In this document: piece by piece, positions 33,930 to 41,629 of the stretch
How the letters are laid out: the number at the start of each line of letters is the position of its first letter
Position numbering within the stretch: position 1 is the stretch's first letter
From: an uncultured Collinsella sp.
GTDB taxonomy: Bacteria; Actinomycetota; Coriobacteriia; Coriobacteriales; Coriobacteriaceae
Assembly (NCBI GenBank): GCA_958445065.1
Contig: CAUCQW010000009.1
Span: 33,102-97,101, forward strand
Reading direction: 5' to 3'
DNA: 64,000 bases
Notes under the pieces: model-generated
Databases searched by the model: none
Told to the model about the DNA's origin: nothing
The model's input: only the letters and a program-made list of their open reading frames with translations
Translations under genes and position numbers: made by a program

Positions 33930-33943
33930 TTAAAACGTTTTAA
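33930..33943 (-). promoter_or_regulatory. Perfect 14-bp palindrome upstream of gap
   Basis: TTAAAACGTTTTAA is a perfect palindrome with the central CG typical of LacI/CcpA-family operators. It lies about 135 bp upstream of gap and about 60 bp upstream of a TATATT -10-like hexamer (33868-33873). It could bind a sugar-responsive regulator that controls the glycolytic genes. No such regulator gene is in the window. Confidence 0.45.
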
Positions 33944-33988
33944 ATACTAAAACAGCAGCTAAATCCATATATAAGTCGATACTTTAAT

Positions 33989-34918
33989 CTACCTGTTTGC
34001 TTCAATGAGCTTTTCAAGCCGTAAAACACGATGGTAGAGGGCCGACTTCGACAAGGGAGGGTCAGCCATCTCCCCTAAATCACGCAGCGAAAGATCGGGA
34101 TAGCGCTCGCGCAGGTCGCAAAAGACCGCCAAGGCATCCGGAAGCGCATCGCGAAGGCCTCGCTGCTCGAGCTCATCGATAAGCGCAAGCTGATGCTGGG
34201 CAGCACCGGCGCTTCTGGTCTGGTTGGCGAGCTCGGCGTTCACGCGACGGTTCACATCGTTCTTAACCAACTTGACCGCGCGCGCCTCCTCAATCTCGGC
34301 AACGCTGCGCTTGGCACCAATCAGCTTTAATAGATGCTCGATTTCCTCGGCGCTCTTAATGTACACGGCATATGACCCCCGCCGCGCATTAACACGAGCA
34401 TGGACCCCAATCTGCTCCAACAGATCGCAAAGCCCCTTGGCATATTGCTCGCCCTGCACCGCGATCTCCAAATGAAAGTCGCCGCGGGGATCGGCCACGA
34501 AACCGCCGGCGATGAGCGCGCCGCGGATGTAGGCAAGCCTGCAGCAGGGACGGGCAACGATGTGCCGGGGAACACCGGCGACGAGCCCTCCCCTGCGGTC
34601 GAGAATGCCCAGCAGCACCAGAGCCTTGTCCAGGTCGGGTTGATCGGGCAAGGTGATGAGGTAGTTTCGAACCTTATGCAATACAGATTTACGGACGGTG
34701 AACTCCGTTTTGAGCTTAAGGATGCGATGCGTCAGTGTGATCATCGTGCGCGCGACGGCGCCCGTCTCGGTCGCGACCGTCAAACGATACCGCCCAGAGC
34801 CGGTAAGCGAGAGCGTACCGCTCACGCGCGTGAGGGCGGCAAGCGTCGACAAGTCGCAGTATTCACATTCGGGTTCGCAGCGCGCAAGCTCGTCGCGCAC
34901 CTCGGCGGTAAACGACAT
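33989..34918 (-). CDS. whiA: DNA-binding protein WhiA
   Basis: 309 residues. The N-terminal part resembles a LAGLIDADG homing-endonuclease fold without catalytic residues (GALIAGGFVADPRGDFHLEIAV). The C-terminal helix-turn-helix reads YPDLSLRDLGEMADPPLSKSALYHRVLRLEKL. WhiA is involved in sporulation in Streptomyces and in division in other Gram-positives. It starts 6 nt after rapZ. The intervening yvcK/glmR gene common in this order is missing here. Confidence 0.94.
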   Translation of the reverse strand: MSFTAEVRDELARCEPECEYCDLSTLAALTRVSGTLSLTGSGRYRLTVATETGAVARTMITLTHRILKLKTEFTVRKSVLHKVRNYLITLPDQPDLDKALVLLGILDRRGGLVAGVPRHIVARPCCRLAYIRGALIAGGFVADPRGDFHLEIAVQGEQYAKGLCDLLEQIGVHARVNARRGSYAVYIKSAEEIEHLLKLIGAKRSVAEIEEARAVKLVKNDVNRRVNAELANQTRSAGAAQHQLALIDELEQRGLRDALPDALAVFCDLRERYPDLSLRDLGEMADPPLSKSALYHRVLRLEKLIEANR

Positions 34919-34924
34919 GCAGGC

Positions 34925-35827
34925 CTATGCCTTCGTGTTGGCGCGCGACAGGTCGCGATGGGAAATGCTCACGTGATATTGGGCACCTTCCAAATAACGT
35001 GCCGTGGCTTCGGCAATGGCAACGCTGCGGTGCTGGCCGCCTGTACAGCCGATGGCGATAGAAAGCTGCGGCTTGCCCTCCGCGATATAGCCCGGCATCA
35101 CCGTATCGAGCAGCTGTGTCCAAGCCTTCCAAAACTCCTGCGTCTTGGGATGGTCCAGAACAAAATCGGAGACCTTTTTATCGAGACCGGTCATCGTGCG
35201 CATCTCGGGATCGTAGAACGGATTAGGCAGGAAGCGGACATCGATCATAATGTCCGCCTCGACGGGCATGCCGTGCTTAAAGCCAAACGAGAATACGTGG
35301 ACGTCCATGAGCTGTTGGTCGGACAGCTCGGAAAATGCCATACGTAGCTTGTTGCGCAGCGCAGAGGTGCGCAGACGGCTCGTGTCGATAATCATATCGG
35401 CTCGGTCGCGCACGCCCTGCAGCTGAAGGCGCTCGCGCTGAATGGCATCGGCCGTAGTCTCCCCCGGCTTGGCAATGGGATGACGGCGGCGATTTTCGCT
35501 GTAGCGACGAATCAGCACCTCGTCAGAAGCCTCCAGGAACACGATGTCGCAGCTCATCTCGCGCTCTTCGAGCGCGGCGACCGCATCGAGCAACTCGTCA
35601 AACAGCCCCTGGCTACGCAAATCGCAGGTGACGGCGAGATGCCTGCCCACGCCCGTATTGATGCCGACGAGCTCGGCAAGCTGGGCGATGAGACGCGGAG
35701 GCAGGTTATCGATGCAAAAATAGCCCATGTCCTCGAACACGTGCATGGCCTGTGTGCGGCCCGATCCGGACATTCCGGTGATGATGACGATATCGGGGAT
35801 GCGCTCCGAGCGCTCCGCCGCATCCAT
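34925..35827 (-). CDS. rapZ: RapZ/YvcJ-family nucleotide-binding adapter
   Basis: 300 residues from the ATG behind GGGAG. Walker A is IITGMSGSGRTQAMHVFED; here Arg replaces the usual Lys (GSGR instead of GSGK), seen in several RapZ/YvcJ relatives. The C-terminal domain holds SFGFKHGMPVEADIMIDVRFLPNPFY and IAIGCTGGQHRSVAIAE, typical of RapZ. In E. coli RapZ directs the RNase E decay of GlmZ; in Gram-positives the role is less clear. Co-transcribed with whiA. Confidence 0.93.
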   Translation of the reverse strand: MDAAERSERIPDIVIITGMSGSGRTQAMHVFEDMGYFCIDNLPPRLIAQLAELVGINTGVGRHLAVTCDLRSQGLFDELLDAVAALEEREMSCDIVFLEASDEVLIRRYSENRRRHPIAKPGETTADAIQRERLQLQGVRDRADMIIDTSRLRTSALRNKLRMAFSELSDQQLMDVHVFSFGFKHGMPVEADIMIDVRFLPNPFYDPEMRTMTGLDKKVSDFVLDHPKTQEFWKAWTQLLDTVMPGYIAEGKPQLSIAIGCTGGQHRSVAIAEATARYLEGAQYHVSISHRDLSRANTKA

Positions 35828-35946
35828 GGCATCTCCCTTTTGCATGTGCTGCCTCCCGAAAACAAGCGCGGGACCCAGCAACCCGGATCCCGCGCGATCA
35901 ATTGCCTTTATTGAGTATACCGCCCCAAGCGGATACAAGGCCCGTC

Positions 35947-36633
35947 TTACGCCTCAAGCGCAGCCTTGAACCAACTTGTAATACTCGTGGGGTGCGTGAT
36001 AGCGGTGCCGACGACAACGGCCCACGCGCCGGCGTCGATTGCAGCGCGAGCCTCCTCGGGCGTATGCACGCGACCCTCGCAAATGATGGGAAGGCCGGGA
36101 AATTCCTCGGTCGCCTGACGCAGGAGCGGCAGGTCGGGGCCATCGGCCATGGTGCAGTCGATGGCGGCGACACCGTGAGAGAGTGTGGTGGATACCAGGT
36201 CGAAGCCCATATCAACCGCACGGCGAATGTCCTCGATGGTGGCACAATCCGCCATCAGGAGCACACCCTCCTCGTGCAGCGGGCGGAAGGTATCCTCGAC
36301 CGACTTGCCATCGGGACGCGGACGATCGGTGGCGTCGATCGCCACGATATCGGCACCCGCAGCAACGCAGGCACGAGCGTGACGCAGCGTCGGCGTGATG
36401 TAAACGCCCTCGTGCCCGTCCTTCCACAGACCGATGACGGGAACCTCACAGCGACCCTTAATGGCGGCAATGTCGGCAAGGCCCTGGCAGCGAATGGCGG
36501 CGGCGCCGCCAAGCTCGCAAGCGCGAGACATTTGAGCCATGGTCTCGGGCGTACGAAGCGGCTCGCCCATATACGCCTGAACGCTCACGACGAGCTTGCC
36601 CTTCAGGGACTGGATCAAAGGATCAACGGTCAT
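35947..36633 (-). CDS. nanE: N-acetylmannosamine-6-phosphate 2-epimerase
   Basis: 228 residues, TIM-barrel fold. The start MTVDPLIQ has an AAAGG upstream. Converts ManNAc-6-P to GlcNAc-6-P in sialic acid breakdown. Conserved parts: LVVSVQAYMGEPL, IGLWKDGHEGVYITPTL with the catalytic Lys, DIVAIDATDRPRPDG and IICEGRVHTPEEA. Last gene in the minus-strand sialic acid run, after nanK and an inverted-repeat element. Confidence 0.93.
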   Translation of the reverse strand: MTVDPLIQSLKGKLVVSVQAYMGEPLRTPETMAQMSRACELGGAAAIRCQGLADIAAIKGRCEVPVIGLWKDGHEGVYITPTLRHARACVAAGADIVAIDATDRPRPDGKSVEDTFRPLHEEGVLLMADCATIEDIRRAVDMGFDLVSTTLSHGVAAIDCTMADGPDLPLLRQATEEFPGLPIICEGRVHTPEEARAAIDAGAWAVVVGTAITHPTSITSWFKAALEA

Positions 36634-36658
36634 GTTCGACTCAACCTTTCTCAAAACA

Positions 36659-36756
36659 GCCTTCTGAGACACCGCACCTTGACGTTCAAACCGTCGCTCG
36701 CGTACCGAAGTACGCTTCGCTCCTCTTTCACGTCAATCTGCGGCACCTCAGAAGGC
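36659..36756 (-). repeat. Family B nested inverted repeat, copy B2
   Basis: 26-bp arms (36659-36684 with 36731-36756). On the minus strand the arms contain GGTGCC and GGTGTC, giving wobble pairs instead of mismatches, next to a GA/GG internal loop. The inner hairpin is GCGTAC-TTC-GGTACGC-like (36700-36715). The core resembles copy B1 over about 85 nt. It lies between nanK and nanE. Confidence 0.8.
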
Positions 36757-36773
36757 GCACTTGGTAGTTATGT

Positions 36774-37739
36774 TTACTTCAACGATGCAAGAAGGTGTTC
36801 GGCGGCACCGATGAGCGGCGCGTCGCCCTCCAGAGAGCCGATGAGAATCGGCGTGTCCTGAAGCGGGTCGAGCGCCTGGCTGGCATAGCCCTCGTGCACC
36901 GAGTCCTTCCACGTCTGTGAACGCCAATCGGGACCTTGGTGAATCACGCCGCCCGAAAGCACGATGACCTCAGGGTCCAGGATGTTAGCGAGCGAGCCCA
37001 GGCTGGCGCCCAGCGCAAAGCCGGCGTCATGAATGACCTCGGTCGCCTTTGCGTCGCCTGCGCGGCACAGGTCGTTCACGTCACGGCCGACCGAAGGACG
37101 GCTGGGGTCGACGCGGCCAAAACGCTCATCGTACATGCGCCCGATTGATGTTCCGGAAGCAACCGACTCCAGATGGCCGGAACGCCCGCAGGCGCAGGGA
37201 ATGCCGGCGGCAGCCGAGCACTCGATGTGGCCCATATGGCCGGCAGCACCATGGAAGCCCTGCATCACGCGGCCGTTCTCGACATATGCGCCGCCGATGC
37301 CCGTACCGATGCCCAAACACAAGACGGAGAACTTGCCCTTGCCGACGCCCCAGTGGGCCTCGCCCAGAGCATGAGCCTGCACGTCGCCTACAACGGCAAC
37401 GGGAAGGCCGAGGTCCTCGCGCAGACGCGGCCCCAACTGAACGCCGGACCAGCCGGGCATAATCTCATTGGCATACGCGATGGCGCCCGTCTTGGGGTCG
37501 ACGACACCGGCAGCGCCGATGCCAACTCCGAGGACCTCGACATCGGGATTTGCCTCAAGAGCTGCCTTGATAGACGCCTCGATGCGCTGGAAGACCGCTT
37601 CGCCACCCTCCTGGGCCTCGGTGGGAACCTCAGCCTCAAAAACGGGATGGGGCACACCGCCGTCAGCCGGGTACTCCATGATGGCAGTCGCGATCTTAGT
37701 TCCGCCGATATCGACAGAGCAGACGTACTTGTTCTCCAT
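36774..37739 (-). CDS. nanK: ROK-family kinase, probable N-acetylmannosamine kinase
   Basis: 321 residues; ATG behind AAGGAG. ROK hallmarks: SVDIGGTKIATAIM (phosphate-binding), VLCLGIGTGIGGAYV, and the zinc site HIECSAAAGIPCACGRSGHLES (His, three Cys). ROK kinases include glucokinase and NanK; the neighbours nanA and nanE make ManNAc kinase the most likely role. It lies between repeat elements B2 and B3. Confidence 0.85.
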   Translation of the reverse strand: MENKYVCSVDIGGTKIATAIMEYPADGGVPHPVFEAEVPTEAQEGGEAVFQRIEASIKAALEANPDVEVLGVGIGAAGVVDPKTGAIAYANEIMPGWSGVQLGPRLREDLGLPVAVVGDVQAHALGEAHWGVGKGKFSVLCLGIGTGIGGAYVENGRVMQGFHGAAGHMGHIECSAAAGIPCACGRSGHLESVASGTSIGRMYDERFGRVDPSRPSVGRDVNDLCRAGDAKATEVIHDAGFALGASLGSLANILDPEVIVLSGGVIHQGPDWRSQTWKDSVHEGYASQALDPLQDTPILIGSLEGDAPLIGAAEHLLASLK

Positions 37740-37811
37740 GTCGTTCTCCTTCGGAGACAAAACAACTACAGGAAATGCGCCGTCAGGCTAGCCGTCACAG
37801 CGCGGTAAAGG

Positions 37812-37907
37812 TTTTCCAGGTGCCCGAGATCGCCGAGAAACCGTGCGGCCATTGGCCTAATGGGTCATGGCCGCACGGTTGAACGGCGAGGTCGGGTGCC
37901 TGGGAAA
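37812..37907 (+). repeat. Family B nested inverted repeat, copy B3
   Basis: 24-bp outer arms (37812-37835 with 37884-37907) pair on the plus strand through three G-U wobbles and one GA/GG internal loop. Both arms contain GGTGCC. Perfect 14-bp inner arms (37839-37852 with 37867-37880). It lies between nanA and nanK, opposite in sense to the genes. Confidence 0.8.
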
Positions 37908-37910
37908 GCT

Positions 37911-38831
37911 TTAAAGGAGACCGTTGTCCTGGAGGACCTTGCGAATCGCCTCGACGTTCTCACCGGTCATGGCCTTCACCGGGCGCGGCATGGTCGGGCT
38001 GTCGAAGATGCCCATGAGGTTCATAGCGGTCTTGAAGGCGCCGACGCCACCGGCATAGCCCTGGACGCCCGAGGTGACATCCCAGATGTGCGAAATCTCA
38101 TTGAGGCGATCCTGCTCGGCCTTGACGGTAGCCCAGTCACCAGCCTGAGCGGCCTTCCACTGACGCACGTAGCCCTCGGGCTCAACGTTGGCGAGACCCG
38201 GGACGGAACCGTCGGCGCCACCGAGGTAGGCGCCGTCGACAACAACCTCGTGGCCGGTGAGAATGCTCATCGGATGGCCGTTCTTCTCGTTCTCCTGAAC
38301 GAGGTAGCGGAACGAGATGTCATCACCCGAGGAATCCTTGACGCCGGCCAGAACGCCCTCGGCGCCGAGCTTGGCAAGGAGCTTCCAGGGGAGCTTGGTG
38401 TGAACGCAGACGGGAATGTCATAGGCAAAGATGGGCAGGTCGAGCTCCTCGTGCAGGATGCGGAAGTGCTCCTCGACCTCGGTCATGCCCTGCAGGGCAT
38501 AGAACGGGCAGGTGGCGACGAGGGCATCGGCGCCCAGCTCCTGAGCGACCTTGCCGTGCTCAATCATGCGCTCGGTCTCGGTATCGATGATGCCGACCAG
38601 AACAGGCACGCGGTGGTCGACGATGCGGACGGCCTCGGCGATGATCTGGCGACGACGCTCGTCGGTGGAGAAAACGACCTCACCCGAAGAGCCCAGGAAG
38701 AACAGGCCATCGACGCCGGCATCGATCATGCGGTTGATGCTGCGCTCAAAGGAGGCAACATCGAGCTGGTGATCTTCGGTATCGGGAACAACGACGGGAG
38801 GGATAACGCCGGTGAATTTCTGAGTTGCCAC
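37911..38831 (-). CDS. nanA: N-acetylneuraminate lyase (DapA/NanA family)
   Basis: 306 residues from a GTG start 6 nt behind AAGGAG; the upstream frame lacks a site. Class I aldolase fold. FFLGSSGEVVFST corresponds to the conserved GxxGE motif; FAYDIPV carries the active-site Tyr; AGVKDSSGD carries the Schiff-base Lys near 165. The family includes dihydrodipicolinate synthase, but nanK, nanE and the transporter next to it favour sialic acid lyase (Neu5Ac to ManNAc and pyruvate). Confidence 0.82.
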   Translation of the reverse strand: MATQKFTGVIPPVVVPDTEDHQLDVASFERSINRMIDAGVDGLFFLGSSGEVVFSTDERRRQIIAEAVRIVDHRVPVLVGIIDTETERMIEHGKVAQELGADALVATCPFYALQGMTEVEEHFRILHEELDLPIFAYDIPVCVHTKLPWKLLAKLGAEGVLAGVKDSSGDDISFRYLVQENEKNGHPMSILTGHEVVVDGAYLGGADGSVPGLANVEPEGYVRQWKAAQAGDWATVKAEQDRLNEISHIWDVTSGVQGYAGGVGAFKTAMNLMGIFDSPTMPRPVKAMTGENVEAIRKVLQDNGLL

Positions 38832-38899
38832 AAGAATCTCCTTAGTTGTCTGGCGGGCGGCCCTATGCCACCCACTCTTGTTGGCAGTGTCCAGGCCGT

Positions 38900-39751
38900 C
38901 TAGGCCAAAGAACACGAGTAGAACGTTTGGTTAAAAAAGTCTACGACTTCGTTTTCGAACGCATTGATGCGCTCGTGAGCGTATTTTGCATAGATGATAT
39001 GCCTCCGGTCACACTCAAGACCGTTGAATACGGCAAACTGATCCTTGGGATCGCTCACGGTATCCATAAGCGATGTGCCCATGAGCACCGATCCGCGCAC
39101 CCGAGACGACAACGCCTCGAGGCCGCCAGGAAGCAGATTGGCAACCGCCGTGCAGGCGAGGCCCCGCTCGTCCAGAGCGGAAACCGCCAGCGCGACTCCG
39201 CCGCCAAGACCCTCGCCCCATGCAAAGATGCGGTCGGGGTCCATGCCATCAAGATTGCGCGCGACCTCCGCCAACGCGCAGCCCCAACGGACGCGCCTGA
39301 CAAAAGCAGGCGAGGTAATCCCCTGCCGCAGATCGCTGAGTCCAATCGCCTCATCGTCCAGCGCAAGCACGGCATATCCCATGGCCGCAAACCTCGTTAT
39401 GTGATGCCATCCCCGCACGGGTCGGTCGATGTCGTGAAACATCAGACATAGCGGCACAAGCTCGGATGCTCGGGCGCGACCGGCAGGCTCGATCAAACGT
39501 GCGTGGACCACATCGCCACCAAGCTCAAAGGAAACCTCGGAGTAGCGGGCATACGGATTGGCGAAATCGATCGCCGTAATACTCGGCCCGCAAACCTCAA
39601 GGTCCGAAGCGGCTATCTCTAATTCGGAAACATCCGCAAAAGCATCACCGCGCCAATCCCGGAAATCAGCGAGCCTTGACGAGACCGTTCCGGGAATCCC
39701 CACAAGGTCGGAGACAATCAGCTCATTGACATTGCTCTCGCACTTAGACAT
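38900..39751 (-). CDS. Acetylxylan-esterase-like alpha/beta hydrolase without nucleophile Ser
   Basis: 283 residues. Clearly a paralogue of the next gene upstream: shared AFENEVVDFF end, DQFAVFNGLECDRRHI, and the Asp in SLMDTVSDP. At the nucleophile elbow it reads FAWGEGLGGG where the neighbour reads VNGASQGGGLG, so the catalytic Ser is Glu. The His region (KYAHERI) is kept. It is probably catalytically inactive as an esterase or has a changed mechanism. The start overlaps the upstream stop by 8 nt. Confidence 0.8.
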   Translation of the reverse strand: MSKCESNVNELIVSDLVGIPGTVSSRLADFRDWRGDAFADVSELEIAASDLEVCGPSITAIDFANPYARYSEVSFELGGDVVHARLIEPAGRARASELVPLCLMFHDIDRPVRGWHHITRFAAMGYAVLALDDEAIGLSDLRQGITSPAFVRRVRWGCALAEVARNLDGMDPDRIFAWGEGLGGGVALAVSALDERGLACTAVANLLPGGLEALSSRVRGSVLMGTSLMDTVSDPKDQFAVFNGLECDRRHIIYAKYAHERINAFENEVVDFFNQTFYSCSLA

Positions 39752-40721
39752 GAGCCTCCCCTCCCTTGCAGAAAAACGGAATGATCAGATCGTCAAAATC
39801 CTGAATCTCCTCGTGGCCAAAGCCTTCAAAGAACTCATGACGCTTTTCACAAGTCAGGTTGTTATAGACCGCAAACTGCGTCGCTGGCGGACAGACGGTA
39901 TCGGCTGTGCCGGTGCCAAACAGCACGGGGCATTTGACCATAGGGGCAAAGTTCTTGGAATCGAAGTACGCCAGTTTGGCATAGGCTTCGTCGATACGAG
40001 TCGAATCCTCGTCAAACCAACGCGACCAATAGCGCAGGCCCTCATAGGCGATATCGTCGGCATCCAAATCCCAGACCAGGCGGAAATCTGACAGGAAGGG
40101 ATAGAGGATGGCGGCGCGATTGATAAGCTCGCTGTTAAGTGCACAGGTCGCAATGCCCAAACCGCCGCCCTGCGACGCGCCGTTCACAAACACACGGGCA
40201 AGATCGATGCCCTCAAGCTCGCGAACGATGCGGCACAGGATGCGAATGTCCTGGTGCAGACGGACATAGTAGAGGTTGGCCGGATCGCCGTCGATACCGG
40301 CGACAATATGGCCCGCGACCGTCGTACCCTCAAATCCGCCAATATCCTCGGAGGGACCGCCCTGACCAGGACAGTCAAGCGCGATGAGCGCCATGCCCAT
40401 GCCCGCAAACGACGCCTGCTCAAACCAGCTGCGGCTTGCACCCGGATACCCATGGAACTGAAGTACCAATGGCACGGGCTCGTCCGAGACGGGTTTAAGG
40501 TACTTGGCATGCAGGCGGGCGCCACACATGCCGGTATACCAGAGGTCGAAAAGCTGGCAGGTCACGGCATCGGTGACCGATGCCGTCTCGATCGCATAGT
40601 CAAGCCCGACGGCGTCGGCCTCGGCCATGCGGTCCTTCCAAAAGAGATCGAAATCTGATGGACGGGGCATGGCGCCTCGATATTCACCAAATTGATGTTG
40701 CAGCTCCTGAGCGCTTGGCAT
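39744..40721 (-). CDS. Acetylxylan-esterase family (AXE1) alpha/beta hydrolase, probable sialate O-acetylesterase role
   Basis: 325 residues from the ATG MPSAQELQHQ; a TTG at 40736 in frame is an alternative. AXE1-type features: VLQFHGYPGASRSWFEQ, nucleophile elbow NGASQGGGLG with the Ser, GTGTADTVCPPATQF with the Asp and FEGFGHEE with the His. Substrate is inferred from the neighbouring sialic acid genes: removal of O-acetyl groups from sialic acid. The usual substrates of this family are acetylated sugars. Confidence 0.8.
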   Translation of the reverse strand: MPSAQELQHQFGEYRGAMPRPSDFDLFWKDRMAEADAVGLDYAIETASVTDAVTCQLFDLWYTGMCGARLHAKYLKPVSDEPVPLVLQFHGYPGASRSWFEQASFAGMGMALIALDCPGQGGPSEDIGGFEGTTVAGHIVAGIDGDPANLYYVRLHQDIRILCRIVRELEGIDLARVFVNGASQGGGLGIATCALNSELINRAAILYPFLSDFRLVWDLDADDIAYEGLRYWSRWFDEDSTRIDEAYAKLAYFDSKNFAPMVKCPVLFGTGTADTVCPPATQFAVYNNLTCEKRHEFFEGFGHEEIQDFDDLIIPFFCKGGEAHV

Positions 40722-40757
40722 GGCTCGTGAACCCAACCTTTCGAAATCGCAACGGAG

Positions 40758-40785
40758 GTGCGCCCGGCAAGGGAACCGGGCGCAC
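40758..40785 (-). terminator. Hairpin between the transporter and esterase genes
   Basis: Perfect 10-bp stem GTGCGCCCGG (40758-40767) with CCGGGCGCAC (40776-40785) in the 80-nt gap between the last transporter gene and the esterase. No U-tract. It may lower readthrough or protect mRNA ends. Confidence 0.5.
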
Positions 40786-40801
40786 GGGAGGGAAAGCGAG
40801 G

Positions 40802-41629
40802 CTACTCGCCGAGCTTGGGATGCAGCAGGGACGGCGCAGCGCCGAGCAGCATCTTGGTGTAGGGGTCCTGAGGGTGCTGGAAGACCTGCTTGGCCTCGCC
40901 CTGCTCGACGATCTTGCCGCCATTCATAACGATGATGTCGTCAGAGATATAGCGGACCGTCTGGATGTCATGGCTGATGAACACCATGGCCAGGCCGAGC
41001 TCCTTCTTAAGGTCGGTCAGCAGGTTCAGAATCTGCGCGCGGACCGAAACGTCCAGAGCCGAGGTGGGCTCGTCGGCGATGATGGCATCGGGGTTCAGCG
41101 ACAGGGCACGGGCAATTGCGACGCGCTGGCGCTGACCGCCCGAAAGCTGGCCGGGAAGAACCTCGGCGGCGGAGCTGGGCAGACCGGTGAGCTCCAAGAG
41201 CTCCTTGACGCGCTTCTCCTGCTCGGCCTCGGTACCCAGGTTGTGGACGCGCATGGGGTCGAGCAGTTGCTCGCGAACGACCATGCGGGGGTTGAGCGCC
41301 GTGGCCGGGTTCTGGAACACGACCGAGATGACGCGACCCATGTGGCGACGGTCCTCGGCGGTACGTTTGGTAACGTCCTTGCCCTTAAAGTAGACCTTGC
41401 CGCTCGTGGGGGCCTGCAGGCCGCACATGACGTTGGCGGTGGTGGACTTACCGCAACCGGACTCGCCGACGATGCCGATCGTCTGACCGGGCATGAGCTT
41501 AATCGTTACACCCTGGACGGCGTGAACCAGGTTAGGGTGGAGAATCGAACCGGTACGGGTCCTAAAGGTGACGTGGACGTCATCAAGGAAGATGATCGGC
41601 TCGACGCCGTTGACTGCGGTCTCGCTCAT
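40802..41629 (-). CDS. ABC transporter ATPase (DppF/OppF type) of the sialic acid locus
   Basis: 275 residues. Walker A GIVGESGCGKSTTAN, signature GQLSGGQRQRVAIARA, Walker B IIADEPTSALDVS, switch FISHDIQTV. It ends right after the ATPase core (MLLGAAPSLLHPKLGE) and lacks the C-terminal Cys-rich segment seen in the oppF gene of this window. Start codon directly abuts the stop of the fused permease-ATPase gene. Confidence 0.9.
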   Translation of the reverse strand: MSETAVNGVEPIIFLDDVHVTFRTRTGSILHPNLVHAVQGVTIKLMPGQTIGIVGESGCGKSTTANVMCGLQAPTSGKVYFKGKDVTKRTAEDRRHMGRVISVVFQNPATALNPRMVVREQLLDPMRVHNLGTEAEQEKRVKELLELTGLPSSAAEVLPGQLSGGQRQRVAIARALSLNPDAIIADEPTSALDVSVRAQILNLLTDLKKELGLAMVFISHDIQTVRYISDDIIVMNGGKIVEQGEAKQVFQHPQDPYTKMLLGAAPSLLHPKLGE

